From: Pseudomonas fluorescens
GTDB taxonomy: Bacteria > Pseudomonadota > Gammaproteobacteria > Pseudomonadales > Pseudomonadaceae
Length of the DNA stretch: 64,000 nt
Reading direction: 5' to 3'
NCBI RefSeq assembly: GCF_001902145.1
Contig: NZ_MRST01000017.1
Coordinates: forward strand, 1 to 64,000
The translations under genes were made by a program, and so were the position numbers. Positions 42,121-52,816 of the stretch are shown piece by piece; the first letter of the stretch is position 1, and the number at the start of each line of letters is the position of its first letter. Under the pieces are notes generated by a model. It ran no database searches. It was not told the origin of the DNA and worked only from the letters and a program-made list of their open reading frames with translations.

Positions 42121-43722
42121 TCAGGCCGGTACCAAAAAAGCCGCCTTGAGTAACTGCCGGGTATAGGCATGCTGCGGGTCGGCAAAAATAGCCTGGGCAT
42201 CGCCTTGCTCTACCACCTGGCCTTGCTTGACCACCATCAATTGGTGACTCAGCGCCTTCACCACCGCCAGGTCATGGCTGATAAACAGGTAGGTCAGGTT
42301 GTACTTGGCCTGCAAGCCGCGCAGCAACTCTACCACCTGGCGTTGTACCGTGCGGTCCAGGGCCGAGGTGGGTTCGTCCAGCAGGATCAGGCGTGGCTTG
42401 AGCACCAGCGCTCGGGCGATGGCGATGCGTTGGCGCTGGCCGCCGGAGAATTCATGGGGGTAGCGATGCCGGGATTCGGGGTCCAGGCCCACTTCCTTGA
42501 GCGCCGCGATAATCGCCGCTTCCTGTTCGGCGGGCGTGCCCATCTTGTGGATACGCAGGCCTTCGCCAACGATCTCGCTGACGCACATGCGCGGGCTCAG
42601 GCTGCCGAAAGGGTCCTGGAACACCACCTGCATTTCCCGGCGCAACGGGCGTACCTGTTGTTGGCTCAGGCGGTCCAGTTGCTGGCCTTCGAAGCGAATC
42701 CCGCCCTGGCTGCCGATCAGGCGCAAAATTGCCAGGCCCAAGGTGGACTTGCCCGAGCCACTTTCGCCTACGATGCCCAGGGTTTGCCCCTGGGGCAGGC
42801 TGAAGTTGATGCCGTCCACGGCCTTGACGTAATCCACTGTGTTGCGCAGAAAGCCTTTCTTGATCGGAAACCAGACTTTCAGGTTGTCCACCTCCAGCAG
42901 CGGTGGGCCGACCGCGTTGTTGGCCGGACCGCCACTGGGTTCCGCCGCGAGCAATTCCTGGGTATAGGGATGCTGGGGCGACTGGAACAGTGTCTCGCAA
43001 TCGGCCTGCTCAACGATGCAACCTTGCTGCATGACGCAAACGCGATGGGCGATGCGCCGTACCAGGTTGAGGTCGTGGCTGATCAGCAGCAGCGCCATGC
43101 CCAGCCGCGCCTGCAGCTCCTTGAGCAATTCCAGGATCTTCAACTGCACGGTGACATCCAGCGCCGTGGTCGGCTCGTCGGCAATCAACAACTCCGGCTC
43201 GTTGGCCAATGCCATGGCGATCATTACCCGCTGGCGCTGGCCGCCGGACAGCTCGTGGGGCAACGCCTTGAGGCGTTTGTGTGGCTCGGGGATACCCACC
43301 AGCTCCAGCAATTCCAACGTGCGCTGGGTGGCGACCTTGCCGGTCAGGCCCTTGTGCAGGCCGAGCACTTCGTTGATCTGCTTCTCGATGCAATGCAGCG
43401 GATTCAACGAGGTCATCGGCTCCTGGAAGATCATTGCGATGCGGTTACCGCGAATATGCCGTAGGGTCTTTTCCTTGAGGGTCAGCAGGTCTTGCCCGGC
43501 ATATTCGATGGTCCCGGACGGATGCCTTGCCAACGGGTAGGGCAGCAGGCGCAGGATCGAATGGGCGGTCACGGACTTGCCCGAACCGCTTTCGCCCACC
43601 AGCGCCAGGGTTTCGCCACGCTTGATGTCGAAGCTGACGTGATTGACCACGCGATGGTGATGCTCGCCCGTGACGAACTCGACACTCAGGTCGCGGATTT
43701 CGATCAGATTGTCCTGATTCAT
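42121..43722 (-). CDS. yejF: Peptide ABC transporter, double ATPase (YejF-like)
   Basis: 533 aa with two complete ABC domains: Walker A GESGSGKS twice, signature LSGGQRQRV and FSGGQRQRI, Walker B LLIADEPTTALD and LILLDEPTSALD. Drives peptide import, as the E. coli YejABEF system imports microcin C-type peptides. GAGGAAA precedes ATG 43722; the gap to yejE is 1 bp. Last gene of the five-gene operon. Confidence 0.93.
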   Translation of the reverse strand: MNQDNLIEIRDLSVEFVTGEHHHRVVNHVSFDIKRGETLALVGESGSGKSVTAHSILRLLPYPLARHPSGTIEYAGQDLLTLKEKTLRHIRGNRIAMIFQEPMTSLNPLHCIEKQINEVLGLHKGLTGKVATQRTLELLELVGIPEPHKRLKALPHELSGGQRQRVMIAMALANEPELLIADEPTTALDVTVQLKILELLKELQARLGMALLLISHDLNLVRRIAHRVCVMQQGCIVEQADCETLFQSPQHPYTQELLAAEPSGGPANNAVGPPLLEVDNLKVWFPIKKGFLRNTVDYVKAVDGINFSLPQGQTLGIVGESGSGKSTLGLAILRLIGSQGGIRFEGQQLDRLSQQQVRPLRREMQVVFQDPFGSLSPRMCVSEIVGEGLRIHKMGTPAEQEAAIIAALKEVGLDPESRHRYPHEFSGGQRQRIAIARALVLKPRLILLDEPTSALDRTVQRQVVELLRGLQAKYNLTYLFISHDLAVVKALSHQLMVVKQGQVVEQGDAQAIFADPQHAYTRQLLKAAFLVPA

Positions 43723-43723
43723 C

Positions 43724-44743
43724 TCATTTCCTCGGGTCGAACGCATCGCGAGCGGACTCGCCGATAAACACCAGCAGGCTCAACATGATCGCCAGCACCG
43801 CGAAGGCACTCATGCCCAGCCACGGCGCTTGCAGGTTGGATTTGCCCTGGGCCACCAGCTCACCCAGCGACGGTGAACCCGCCGGCAGCCCGAAGCCGAG
43901 AAAGTCCAGGGCGGTTAGGGTGCCAATGGCGCCGGTGAGGATGAAGGGCAGGAAGGTCATGGTCGAGACCATCGCATTGGGCAGGATGTGGCGAAACATG
44001 ATCGCCCCGTTCTGCATGCCCAGTGCCCGCGCCGCGCGCACGTACTCCAGGTTGCGCCCGCGCAGGAACTCGGCGCGCACCACATCCACCAGGCTCATCC
44101 AGGAAAACAGCAGCATGATCCCCAGCAGCCACCAGAAGTTGGGTTGCACGAAGCTGGCCAGGATGATCAGCAGGTAGAGCACCGGCAAGCCGGACCAGAT
44201 CTCCAGGAAACGTTGCCCGGCCAGGTCGACCCAACCGCCATAAAAGCCCTGCAAGGCACCGGCAATCACGCCGATGATCGAGCTGAGTATGGTCAGGGTC
44301 AGGGCGAAGAGCACCGATACGCGAAAGCCGTAGATCACCCGCGCGAGCACATCGCGCCCCTGGTCATCGGTGCCCAGCAGGTTGACCGAGGACGGCGGCG
44401 CCGGGGCCGGGACTTTCAGGTCGTAATTGATGCTCTGGTAGCTGAACGGGATGGGCGCCCACAAGGTCCAGGCGTCCTTGGCCTTGAGCAGCTCCTGGAT
44501 GTACGGGCTCTTGTAGTTGGCTTCCAGCGGGAATTCACCGCCGAAGGTGGTCTCCGGGTAGCGCTTGAGCGCCGGGAAGTACCAGCCGCCGTCGAAGTGC
44601 ACCGCCAGGGGCTTGTCGTTGGCGATCAACTCGGCGCCCAGGCTCAGCACGAACAGCACCAGGAACAGCCACAGCGACCACCAGCCACGCTTGTTGGCCT
44701 TGAACCGCTCGAACCGGCGGCGATTGAGGGGGGACAGGTTCAT
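43724..44743 (-). CDS. yejE: Peptide ABC transporter permease (YejE-like)
   Basis: 339 aa: one N-terminal helix, a periplasmic stretch (LLGTDDQGRDVLARVIYGFR, typical of OppC/YejE) and five further helices with the EAA-loop (RAARALGMQNGAIMFRHILPNA). The ATG at 44743 has GGGAG upstream. Its start lies 1 bp from the yejB stop. Confidence 0.92.
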   Translation of the reverse strand: MNLSPLNRRRFERFKANKRGWWSLWLFLVLFVLSLGAELIANDKPLAVHFDGGWYFPALKRYPETTFGGEFPLEANYKSPYIQELLKAKDAWTLWAPIPFSYQSINYDLKVPAPAPPSSVNLLGTDDQGRDVLARVIYGFRVSVLFALTLTILSSIIGVIAGALQGFYGGWVDLAGQRFLEIWSGLPVLYLLIILASFVQPNFWWLLGIMLLFSWMSLVDVVRAEFLRGRNLEYVRAARALGMQNGAIMFRHILPNAMVSTMTFLPFILTGAIGTLTALDFLGFGLPAGSPSLGELVAQGKSNLQAPWLGMSAFAVLAIMLSLLVFIGESARDAFDPRK

Positions 44744-44744
44744 C

Positions 44745-45818
44745 TCAATGCTCCCGGCTGGCAAAGTCGATACGCGGATCGACCAGGGTGTAGGTGAGGT
44801 CGCCGATCAGTTTCACGATCAGCCCCAGCAGGGTGAAGATAAACAGCGTGCCGAACACCACCGGGTAGTCACGGTTGATCGCCGCTTCAAAGCTCATCAG
44901 GCCCAGGCCATCGAGGGAGAAGATCACCTCCACCAGCAACGAGCCGGTAAAGAAGATGCCAATGAAGGCCGAAGGGAAACCGGCAATCACCAGCAGCATG
45001 GCGTTGCGGAACACGTGGCCATACAGCACGCGGCGATTGGTCAGGCCCTTGGCCTTGGCGGTGACCACGTACTGCTTGTTGATTTCGTCTAGAAAGCTGT
45101 TCTTGGTCAGCAGGGTCATGGTCGCGAAGTTGCCGATCACCAGGGCGGTGACGGGTAGCGCCAGGTGCCAGAAGTAATCGAGGATCTTGCCGCCCCAGCT
45201 CAACTCCTCGAAGTTGTTGGAGGTGAGCCCGCGCAAGGGGAACCAGTCGAAATAACTACCACCGGCAAACACCACGATCAGCAGAATCGCAAAAAGGAAC
45301 GCCGGTATTGCATAACCGACGATGATCGCCGAGCTGGTCCACACATCGAAATGGCTACCGTGGCGCGTGGCCTTGGCGATCCCCAGGGGGATGGACACCA
45401 GGTACATGATCAGGGTGCTCCATAACCCGAGGGAAATGGACACCGGCATCTTCTCCTTGATCAGGTCGATGACCTTGGCGTCACGGAAAAAGCTGTCACC
45501 GAAGTCCAGCCGGGCGTAGTTCTTGACCATGATCCACAAGCGTTCCGGCGCCGACTTGTCGAAGCCGTACATCTTTTCGATTTCCTTGATCAGCGCCGGG
45601 TCCAGGCCCTGGGCGCCACGGTAGCTGGAACCGGCCACCGCGACTTCGGCGCCGCCGCCAGCAATGCGGCTGGTGGCGCCGTCGAAGCCTTCGAGCTTGG
45701 CGATCATTTGCTCCACCGGGCCACCGGGCGCGGCCTGGATGATGACGAAGTTGATCAGCAAGATCCCGAACAGCGTGGGGATGATCAGCAGCAGGCGGCG
45801 AGCAATATAGGCCAGCAT
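44745..45818 (-). CDS. yejB: Peptide ABC transporter permease (YejB-like)
   Basis: 357 aa. N-terminal [37 protein letters not shown] as in DppB/OppB/YejB permeases, then a long insert and the EAA loop ([24 protein letters not shown]). Pairs with YejE. The start codon directly abuts the binding-protein stop (45819). Confidence 0.93.
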   Translation of the reverse strand: MLAYIARRLLLIIPTLFGILLINFVIIQAAPGGPVEQMIAKLEGFDGATSRIAGGGAEVAVAGSSYRGAQGLDPALIKEIEKMYGFDKSAPERLWIMVKNYARLDFGDSFFRDAKVIDLIKEKMPVSISLGLWSTLIMYLVSIPLGIAKATRHGSHFDVWTSSAIIVGYAIPAFLFAILLIVVFAGGSYFDWFPLRGLTSNNFEELSWGGKILDYFWHLALPVTALVIGNFATMTLLTKNSFLDEINKQYVVTAKAKGLTNRRVLYGHVFRNAMLLVIAGFPSAFIGIFFTGSLLVEVIFSLDGLGLMSFEAAINRDYPVVFGTLFIFTLLGLIVKLIGDLTYTLVDPRIDFASREH

Positions 45819-47657
45819 TCAATTGCCTCCGCTCGCCGCATCGGCGTTCTGCGTGGTGTCGAGGGATACCGCGGGTTTGACGTCGGGTTTGGCCCACCAG
45901 GTCGCGGTGCCGACGTCGTAGCGTGGCGAGACCTTGGGGTGGCCCAGGTGGTCCCAGTACGCGACGCGGAAGGTCTTGATGTGCCAGTTTGGGATCACGT
46001 AGTAGCCGAACTGCAGCACACGATCCAGCGCCCGGGCATGGGCAATCAGGCTTTGGCGCGAACCGGCGTCGATCAACTCTTCCACCAACTGGTCGACGGC
46101 GGGGTCCTTGAGGCCCATGTAATTGCGGCTGCCGGGCTTGTCGGCGCTGGAGGATTTCCAGAACTCGCGCTGCTCGTTACCCGGCGAGGTGGATTGCGGG
46201 AAACTGCCTACCAGCATGTCGAAGTCGCGCGAACGCAGGCGGTTGACGAACTGCGAGACGTCCACGCGACGAATCACCAGGTCGATGCCCAGGTCTGCCA
46301 GGTTGCGCTTGAACGGCAGCAGGATGCGCTCGAACTCGGTCTGGGCCAGCAGGAACTCGATGGTCACTGGCTTGCCCGTGCTGTCGACCATTTTGTCGTC
46401 AACAATCTTCCAGCCTGCTTCCTGCAGCAGTTGGTAGGCCTCGCGTTGCTGGGTGCGGATCATGCCGCTGCCGTCGGTGTGGGACGGTTCGAATGCCTGG
46501 GTGAAGACTTCGCCAGGGATCTTGTCGCGCAGCGGCTCGAGAATTGCCAGCTCGTCCGGACCGGGTAGGCCGGTGGCGGCCATTTCCGAGTTTTCGAAAT
46601 AGCTGCGGGTACGGGTGTAGGCACCGTTGAACAGCTGCTTGTTGCTCCATTCGAAATCCAGCAACAGGCTGATGGCCTTGCGCACCCGCACGTCCTGGAA
46701 CATCGGCTTGCGCATGTTGAACACAAAACCCTGCATGCCGGTGGGGTTGCCGTTTGGAATTTCTTCCTTGATCAATCGGCCTTCTTTCACCGCTGGAATG
46801 TTGTAGGCATTGGCCCAGTTCTTGGCGCTGAACTCCAGCCAGTAGTCGAACTGCCCGGCCTTCAAGGCTTCCAGGGAGACAGTGCTGTCGCGGTAGTAAT
46901 CGGTGATGCGGGTATCGAAGTTGTAGAAGCCCTTATTGACCGGCAGGTCCTTGGCCCAATAATCCTTGACCCGCTCGTAGCGAATCATACGCCCGGGCTT
47001 GACCTCGGCCACCTGGTAAGGCCCGCTGCCCAGGGGCACTTCCAGGTTGCCCTTGGAAAAATCCCGGGTCGCCCACCAATGCTTGGGCAGCACTGGCAAC
47101 TGCCCCAGGATCAACGGCAACTCGCGGTTGTTTGTGCGCTTGAACTTGAACAGCACGCGCAACGGGTCTTCGGCCACCACCTCATCGACGTCGGCGTAGT
47201 AGTTGCGGTACAGCGGGTTGCCTTCCTTGATCAGGGTCTGGAAGGTGAACACCACGTCTTCGGCGCGGATCGGGTGGCCATCATGGAAGCGCGCTTCGGG
47301 GCGCAGATAGAAGCGCACCCAGCTGTTGTCCGGGGCTTTTTCGATCTTGCCGGCCACCAGGCCGTATTCGGTGATGGGTTCGTCCAGGCTCTGCATGGCC
47401 AGGGTGTCGTAGATCAGCGGCAGGTTGTCTGCCGGTACGCCCTTGCTGATATAGGGGTTGAGGCTGTCGAAGCCGCCCATGGCCGATTCGCGGAAGGTGC
47501 CGCCCTTGGGGGCGTCGGGGTTTACGTAGTCAAAATGCTTGAAGTCGGCGGGGTACTTGGGGGGCTCGTTGTAGAGGGTCAGCGCATGTTGTGGCGCGGC
47601 GTGCGCCGCGGTGCACAGCAACAGGCTGGCGAGCAGGGTCGTACGCAAGGACATCAT
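45819..47657 (-). CDS. Periplasmic peptide-binding protein (YejA-like), second of two
   Basis: 612 aa with a signal peptide (MMSLRTTLLASLLLCTAAHAA). Family-5 solute-binding fold: KYPADFKHFDYVNPDAPKGGTFRESAMGGFDSLNPYISKG, YFLRPEARFHDGHPIRAEDVVFTF and AVKEGRLIKEEIPNG. Delivers oligopeptides to YejB/E. The ATG overlaps the upstream paralogue's stop (ATGA), with GGAGAAA before it; the longer 711-aa frame is read-through. Confidence 0.93.
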   Translation of the reverse strand: MMSLRTTLLASLLLCTAAHAAPQHALTLYNEPPKYPADFKHFDYVNPDAPKGGTFRESAMGGFDSLNPYISKGVPADNLPLIYDTLAMQSLDEPITEYGLVAGKIEKAPDNSWVRFYLRPEARFHDGHPIRAEDVVFTFQTLIKEGNPLYRNYYADVDEVVAEDPLRVLFKFKRTNNRELPLILGQLPVLPKHWWATRDFSKGNLEVPLGSGPYQVAEVKPGRMIRYERVKDYWAKDLPVNKGFYNFDTRITDYYRDSTVSLEALKAGQFDYWLEFSAKNWANAYNIPAVKEGRLIKEEIPNGNPTGMQGFVFNMRKPMFQDVRVRKAISLLLDFEWSNKQLFNGAYTRTRSYFENSEMAATGLPGPDELAILEPLRDKIPGEVFTQAFEPSHTDGSGMIRTQQREAYQLLQEAGWKIVDDKMVDSTGKPVTIEFLLAQTEFERILLPFKRNLADLGIDLVIRRVDVSQFVNRLRSRDFDMLVGSFPQSTSPGNEQREFWKSSSADKPGSRNYMGLKDPAVDQLVEELIDAGSRQSLIAHARALDRVLQFGYYVIPNWHIKTFRVAYWDHLGHPKVSPRYDVGTATWWAKPDVKPAVSLDTTQNADAASGGN

Positions 47658-49483
47658 TGGGCTTTCTCCGAAGCTTTCAGCCACCACGCGCGCAGGCCGA
47701 GGCTGTAGGGCGGCGTGGTGACGAAGGCGAACCGGTTGCGGTACGCCAGGCGATGATAGTTGAGGTACCAGTTGGGAATGCTGTAGTGCTGCCACAGCAG
47801 CACCCGGTCCAGGGCGCGGCCGGCGGCCAGTTGTTCTTCGCGGGTCTGCGCCGCCAGCAGTTGATCCAGCAGATGGTCGACCACCGGGTTGGCGATGCCC
47901 GCGTAATTCTTGCTGCCCTTGATCGTGGCCTGGCTGGAGTGGAAGTACTGCCACTGCTCAAGGCCGGGGCTCAAGGTCTGGTTGAGAGTCATCAGAATCA
48001 TGTCGAAATCGAATTGATCGAGGCGCTGTTTGTACTGTGCACGGTCAACGGTGCGCAAGCGGGCGTCGATGCCGATGCGGGTCAGATTTTCGACATAGGG
48101 TTGCAGGATGCGCTCGAGGTTCGGGTTGACCAACAGGATTTCCAGACGCAGCGGTTGCCCGTCCTTATCGAGCAGGCGCTGCCCTGACAGTTTCCAGCCG
48201 GCCTCGCCGAGCAGGGCCAGGGCCTGGCGCAGGGTTTCGCGGGGGATGCCGCGACCATCGGTGTGCGGCAGGCTGAAGGGTTGGGTAAACAGCGCGGCCG
48301 GCAGTTGGTCGCGGTAGGGCGAGAGCATCAACCACTCATGGCCCACGGGCAGGCCTGTGGCCGAGAATTCACTGTTGGGGTAATAGCTCACCGAACGCTT
48401 ATAGGCGCTGCTGAACAGGGTGCGATTGGTCCATTCAAAATCGAACATCAACCCCAGGGCTTCACGCACCTTGGCGTGGCTGAACGCCGGTCTCCGGGTA
48501 TTCATGAACAGGCCCTGGCTCTGGGTGGGGATCTGATGGGCGATCTGCGCCTTGATCACATCGCCGCGGTTGACCGCCGGGAAGTTGTAGCCGGTGGCCC
48601 AGTTCTTGGCCTGATGCTCGATATAAATATCGAATTCACCGGCCTTGAAGGCTTCAAAGGCTACGTCGCTGTCGCGATAGAACTCCACTTCGACCTTGTC
48701 GTAGTTATAGAAACCCTGGTTGACCGGCAGGTCTTTGCCCCAGTAATCCTTGACCCGTTCAAACACCAGTTGTCGCCCTGGCGCAACCTTGGTGATGCGA
48801 TAAGGCCCACTGCCCAGGGGCGGCTCGAAGGTGGTGGCCTTGAAGTCACGGTTTTTCCAATAGTGCTGGGGCAGCACCGGCAACTCGCCCAGGCGCAGGA
48901 TCAGCAAGGGGTTGCCGGCGCGCTTGAACACAAAGCGGATACGGTGAGGGTTGAGGATGTCGACCCGGGCCACTTCCTGCAGGTTGGTGCGGTACTGCGG
49001 GTGGCCTTCGGTCAGTAGGGTGCGATAGGAAAACGCCACGTCATCGGCGGTGATCGGCTTGCCGTCGTGAAAGCGTGCTTCGGGGCGCAGGTTGAACACC
49101 ACCCAACTGCGGTCTTCGCTGTATTCCACCGATTGGGCAATCAGGCCATAGCTTGAGGTGGGTTCATCGCCGGACGGCGCGTATTGCCCGGTGCCCACCA
49201 TCAAGGGCTCATTGAGTTCGTTGACGCCGTACTGCAGGAAGTTGCCGGTGGAAACCGGGCTTGAACCTTTGAAGGTGTAGGGGTTGAGCGTATCGAAGGT
49301 GCCAAATGCCATCACCCGCAATGTCCCGCCTTTGGGCGCTGCAGGGTTTACCCAATCGTAATGGGTGAATTTGGCCGGGTACTTGAGTGAGCCGAACTGC
49401 GCGTAACCGTGGCTCTCGGTAATCGTCGCGTTCGCCGCAAAGCTCAAGGCCAGACTTATTAGTAGAAGGAGGGGACGCTTCAA
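47654..49483 (-). CDS. Periplasmic peptide-binding protein (YejA-like), first of two
   Basis: 609 aa, signal peptide MKRPLLLLISLALSFAANA, and the same domain plan as the downstream paralogue (KYPAKFTHYDWVNPAAPKGGTLRVMAFGTFDTLNPYTFKG, NLRPEARFHDGKPITADDVAFSYRTLL). Two binding proteins feeding one permease pair also occur in the matching P. aeruginosa operon. First gene of the operon; AAGGAGGGGACGCTTCAA-type leader (GGAGG) precedes the ATG. Confidence 0.92.
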   Translation of the reverse strand: MKRPLLLLISLALSFAANATITESHGYAQFGSLKYPAKFTHYDWVNPAAPKGGTLRVMAFGTFDTLNPYTFKGSSPVSTGNFLQYGVNELNEPLMVGTGQYAPSGDEPTSSYGLIAQSVEYSEDRSWVVFNLRPEARFHDGKPITADDVAFSYRTLLTEGHPQYRTNLQEVARVDILNPHRIRFVFKRAGNPLLILRLGELPVLPQHYWKNRDFKATTFEPPLGSGPYRITKVAPGRQLVFERVKDYWGKDLPVNQGFYNYDKVEVEFYRDSDVAFEAFKAGEFDIYIEHQAKNWATGYNFPAVNRGDVIKAQIAHQIPTQSQGLFMNTRRPAFSHAKVREALGLMFDFEWTNRTLFSSAYKRSVSYYPNSEFSATGLPVGHEWLMLSPYRDQLPAALFTQPFSLPHTDGRGIPRETLRQALALLGEAGWKLSGQRLLDKDGQPLRLEILLVNPNLERILQPYVENLTRIGIDARLRTVDRAQYKQRLDQFDFDMILMTLNQTLSPGLEQWQYFHSSQATIKGSKNYAGIANPVVDHLLDQLLAAQTREEQLAAGRALDRVLLWQHYSIPNWYLNYHRLAYRNRFAFVTTPPYSLGLRAWWLKASEKAQ

Positions 49484-49578
49484 GTCAGAGATCCGATCCA
49501 GGCGGCTTGGGCTTTATGATCGGTACAGTAACAGCTTGTTCCGGTTGGAAAAAGCATCTTGAAATTGGCTGTAGGCCC

Positions 49579-49670
49579 ATGTGGGAGCGGGCTTGCTCGC
49601 GAATGCAGTGTGTCAGTCAACAGAGATGTTGATGTGCCACCCTATTCGCGAGCAAGCCCGCTCCCACATG
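49579..49670. repeat. REPIN between the yej operon and mltD
   Basis: GTGGGAGCGGGCTTGCTCGCG and CGCGAGCAAGCCCGCTCCCA form inverted arms with a spacer of about 45 bp. The arms have GGGC instead of GAGC, a variant of the REP class seen elsewhere in the window. Confidence 0.88.
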
Positions 49671-49694
49671 GGGTCCCCCAGAATGCCTGAAGCC

Positions 49695-51095
49695 TTAGCG
49701 CGGCCCGGAAACCACTAGCATCTGCCCAGGCTTCAATGCCTGGCCTGTGCGCGGGTTCCAACGCTTGAGATGTTGCATCTCGACGTTGAAGCGCTTGGCC
49801 ACCATGTACAGCGAGTCACCTTTCTTGACCTTGTACTGCACCGGTTTTTTCGCCGCGACTTTGCGCGTGTCCTGCATCACCAGGGTCTGGCCGACCTTGA
49901 GGGCCTGGCCGTTGAGCTTGTTCCAGCGCTGCAGGTCATGCACATCGACCTTGTTGGCCTTGGCGATCAGCGTGAGGTTGTCGCCACTGCGTACCTTGTA
50001 GCTGCGGGTACGCCCGGCAACTGCCTTGGTCTCGACTTCGTCGAACACCGGCTTTTTCGGGCGCATGCTCAGCAATTCTTCCGGCTTCATCGTCGAAAGG
50101 GTGCTGGTCAGCAGTTGGGCCTTGGAGGTCGGTACCAGCAGATGCTGGGGGCCGTCCAGGGTGGTGCGTTGTTTCAAGGCCGGGTTGAGCTGGAACAGTT
50201 CGTCTTCGTCGATCTCGGCCAGCGCGGCAACCCGTGACAGGTCCATGCTTTGCTTGACTTCAACGACCTCGAAGTACGGCGTGTTGGCAATCGGGTTCAG
50301 GTTGACGCCATAGGCCTCGGGTGCCAGTACCACTTGGGACAAGGCCAGGAACTTGGGCACATAGTCCTTGGTTTCCTGGGGCAGGGGCAGGTTCCAGTAG
50401 TCGGTGGGCAGGCCGAGCTTTTCGTTGCGCTCGATCGCCCGGCTGACCGTGCCTTCGCCGGCATTATAGGCCGCCAGGGCCAGCAGCCAGTCGCCGTTGA
50501 ACATGTCATGCAGACGCGTCAGATAGTCCAGGGCGGCGGTGGTGGAGGCGGTGATGTCGCGGCGGCCATCGTAGGCGCGGGTCTGGCGCAGGTTGAAGTA
50601 GCGCCCGGTGGAGGGAATGAACTGCCACAAGCCGACCGCATCGCTGCGCGAATAGGCCATTGGGTTGTAGGCACTTTCAATCACTGGCAGCAGCGCCAGC
50701 TCCAGGGGCATGTTGCGTTCTTCAAGGCGTTCGACGATGTAATGAATGTAGAGGCTGCCGCGTTCGCCAGCATTCTCCAGAAAGGAGGGGTTGCTGGCGA
50801 ACCACAGGCGCTGTTGCTCGATGCGCGGATTGACGCCGACACCGTCCTGCAATTGAAAGCCCCGACGCATGCGTTCCCAGACGTCCTGGGGTACTTCGGG
50901 GCTGGGCTTCTCTGATAGCCAAATAGGTTTTTGCTTGATCTTGGCAGCAAGATTCGGTTTGGGTTGCACGGTGGATTGTGCAGCGTAATTAGTCGATTGG
51001 CAGCCCGCCAGAGTTGCGGAAACGGCCACCGCCACGGCTTGAGCCAGGCGGGTCAATGCGTCTGAAGAAATGGATTTACGAATAGATGACGACAT
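49695..51095 (-). CDS. mltD: Membrane-bound lytic murein transglycosylase D
   Basis: 466 aa lipoprotein: signal ending SATLAGC, then the SLT domain (about 120-230) with catalytic-site PVIESAYNPMAYSRSDAVGLWQFIPSTGRYFNL and AAYNAGEGTVSRAIERN. Two clear C-terminal LysM repeats follow (YKVRSGDNLTLIAKANKV, YKVKKGDSLYMVAKRFNV). It cleaves peptidoglycan glycan strands from the outer-membrane inner face. The start at 51095 is weakly supported by a site; a TTG at 51119 is in frame. Upstream of gloB's end by about 100 bp. Confidence 0.93.
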   Translation of the reverse strand: MSSSIRKSISSDALTRLAQAVAVAVSATLAGCQSTNYAAQSTVQPKPNLAAKIKQKPIWLSEKPSPEVPQDVWERMRRGFQLQDGVGVNPRIEQQRLWFASNPSFLENAGERGSLYIHYIVERLEERNMPLELALLPVIESAYNPMAYSRSDAVGLWQFIPSTGRYFNLRQTRAYDGRRDITASTTAALDYLTRLHDMFNGDWLLALAAYNAGEGTVSRAIERNEKLGLPTDYWNLPLPQETKDYVPKFLALSQVVLAPEAYGVNLNPIANTPYFEVVEVKQSMDLSRVAALAEIDEDELFQLNPALKQRTTLDGPQHLLVPTSKAQLLTSTLSTMKPEELLSMRPKKPVFDEVETKAVAGRTRSYKVRSGDNLTLIAKANKVDVHDLQRWNKLNGQALKVGQTLVMQDTRKVAAKKPVQYKVKKGDSLYMVAKRFNVEMQHLKRWNPRTGQALKPGQMLVVSGPR

Positions 51096-51193
51096 TGGCT
51101 GGAAGTAAGTTCCGGGCAAAAATGTCGGGCGATTCTAGAAAGCGCTTTGGTTCCGGTCAACCATTCAGAAATTACGTATCAGATTGCATCTGG

Positions 51194-51961
51194 TTAGAAC
51201 TTATCTTTCCAAGCCCTCAAGCTAGCAAATACCTCGGCCCCAGAGCGGTTGTCGCGGCCGTTCCGTTCGTCCGCTTTTTGTTTAACGGATGTTTCAGCGG
51301 TGCGCAGAAAAGGGTTAGTACGTTTTTCCAGGGCCAGGTTGGAGGGCAGCGTCATCTGGCCACGGGCTCGGAGTTGAGCGACATTTTCCACGCGCTCGGC
51401 GATGTCGGCGTTGTGCGGTTCCACGGCTTGGGCAAATTTCAAGTTACTTTGCGTGTATTCGTGGGTGCAGTACACCTGCGTATCGGCGGGCAGGGCGGCC
51501 AGGCGTTCCAGTGAGCTGTACATCTGTTCGGGTGTACCTTCGAACAGGCGACCGCAACCGGCGGCGAACAAGGTATCGCCACACAGCAATACGCCTTGGT
51601 GGTAAAAGGCGACGTGGCCGAGGGTGTGGCCTGGCACGGCGTACACGTCGAAATCCCAGCCCAGCACGCTGATACGGTCGTTATCCTGCAAGGCCACATC
51701 CCGCGCCGGGATCTTTTCGTTGGCCGGGCCGTAGACCTTGGCGCCGGTGGCATTTTTCAGTTGCTCGACACCGCCCACATGATCATGGTGATGGTGGGTG
51801 ACCAGGATGTCGCTGAGGCGCCACTCGGCATTCTGCTTGAGCCAGGCCAGCACTGGCGTGGCATCGCCGGGGTCGACCACGGCGCAGCGTTGGGTCGTGG
51901 GGTCTTGTAGCAACCAGATGTAGTTGTCGGTAAAGGCGGGTAGGGCACTGATCTGTATCAT
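51194..51961 (-). CDS. gloB: Hydroxyacylglutathione hydrolase (glyoxalase II)
   Basis: 255 aa metallo-beta-lactamase fold. [10 protein letters not shown] is the di-metal motif, [10 protein letters not shown] and [21 protein letters not shown] complete the site, and the C-terminal domain has the glutathione-binding NPFLR. It hydrolyses S-lactoylglutathione in methylglyoxal detoxification. Divergent from the methyltransferase gene, as in other pseudomonads. Confidence 0.95.
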   Translation of the reverse strand: MIQISALPAFTDNYIWLLQDPTTQRCAVVDPGDATPVLAWLKQNAEWRLSDILVTHHHHDHVGGVEQLKNATGAKVYGPANEKIPARDVALQDNDRISVLGWDFDVYAVPGHTLGHVAFYHQGVLLCGDTLFAAGCGRLFEGTPEQMYSSLERLAALPADTQVYCTHEYTQSNLKFAQAVEPHNADIAERVENVAQLRARGQMTLPSNLALEKRTNPFLRTAETSVKQKADERNGRDNRSGAEVFASLRAWKDKF

Positions 51962-52026
51962 TCTTCGATTCGCCAAGCTGAACACATTGGTGCATCTTAG
52001 AACGTCTAGGCGAGTTGGAGAATGCA

Positions 52027-52785
52027 ATGACTGATAAAGCGTTCGCCCAGGCCGATCCTGAGTGGCTGGCCCTGATCAGCGCGGCCCGCGAATGGTTGTC
52101 GGGGCCGATTGGGCAGTTTTTGCTGGAAGAAGAGCGGCGCATGCTCGAAGACGAGCTGGGCCGGTTCTTTGGTGGCTACCTGGTGCATTACGGGCCGTCG
52201 GCCGACACGCCGCCCTCGGCGCCGCAGGTGCAACGCAATGTGCGCCTGGGTGCGCCGTTGCCGGGCGTGGAGATCGTTTGCGAGGAACAGGCCTGGCCCT
52301 TGAGCGAACACGCCGCCGATGTGGTGGTGTTGCAGCACGGCCTGGATTTCTGCCTGTCACCCCACGGCTTGTTGCGCGAAGCGGCGAGCAGCGTGCGCCC
52401 TGGTGGCCATTTGCTGATTGTCGGTATCAACCCCTGGAGCAGTTGGGGCCTGCGCCGTGTGTTCGCCCATGACGGGCTACGCCAGGCGCGTTGCATCGCG
52501 CCATCTCGGGTGGGCGACTGGCTCAACCTGCTGGGCTTCGCGCTGGAGAAACGCCGCTTCGGGTGCTATCGTCCGCCGCTTGCGACTGCCAAGTGGCAGG
52601 GTCGCCTGGCCGGTTGGGAACGCCGGGCAGGAGCCTGGCAGCTGTCAGGTGGCGGCTTCTATTTATTGGTTGCACGCAAGATCGTGGTCGGGCTGCGACC
52701 GTTGCAGCAAGTGCGCCGCGAGCCGATCGGCAAGCTCGTGCCGATGCCGTTGGCCAAGGTCAACCGCGAACAACGCGAACCGTAA
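52027..52785 (+). CDS. SAM-dependent methyltransferase (Methyltransf_11-like), gloB-rnhA neighbour
   Basis: 252 aa. The usual SAM motif I is weak; [46 protein letters not shown] is the recognisable methyltransferase core. GGAG is seven bases before ATG 52027. It is always found between gloB and rnhA in pseudomonads; its substrate is not known to me. Confidence 0.85.
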   Translation: MTDKAFAQADPEWLALISAAREWLSGPIGQFLLEEERRMLEDELGRFFGGYLVHYGPSADTPPSAPQVQRNVRLGAPLPGVEIVCEEQAWPLSEHAADVVVLQHGLDFCLSPHGLLREAASSVRPGGHLLIVGINPWSSWGLRRVFAHDGLRQARCIAPSRVGDWLNLLGFALEKRRFGCYRPPLATAKWQGRLAGWERRAGAWQLSGGGFYLLVARKIVVGLRPLQQVRREPIGKLVPMPLAKVNREQREP

Positions 52786-52816
52786 AACCTCTTTTTGATT
52801 TCAGGCCGAATAACCG

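Noticed and set aside
42169-43464. 431-codon open frame opposite yejF
   Set aside because: Antisense shadow of a clear double ABC ATPase in GC-rich DNA; no recognisable domains and no ribosome site.
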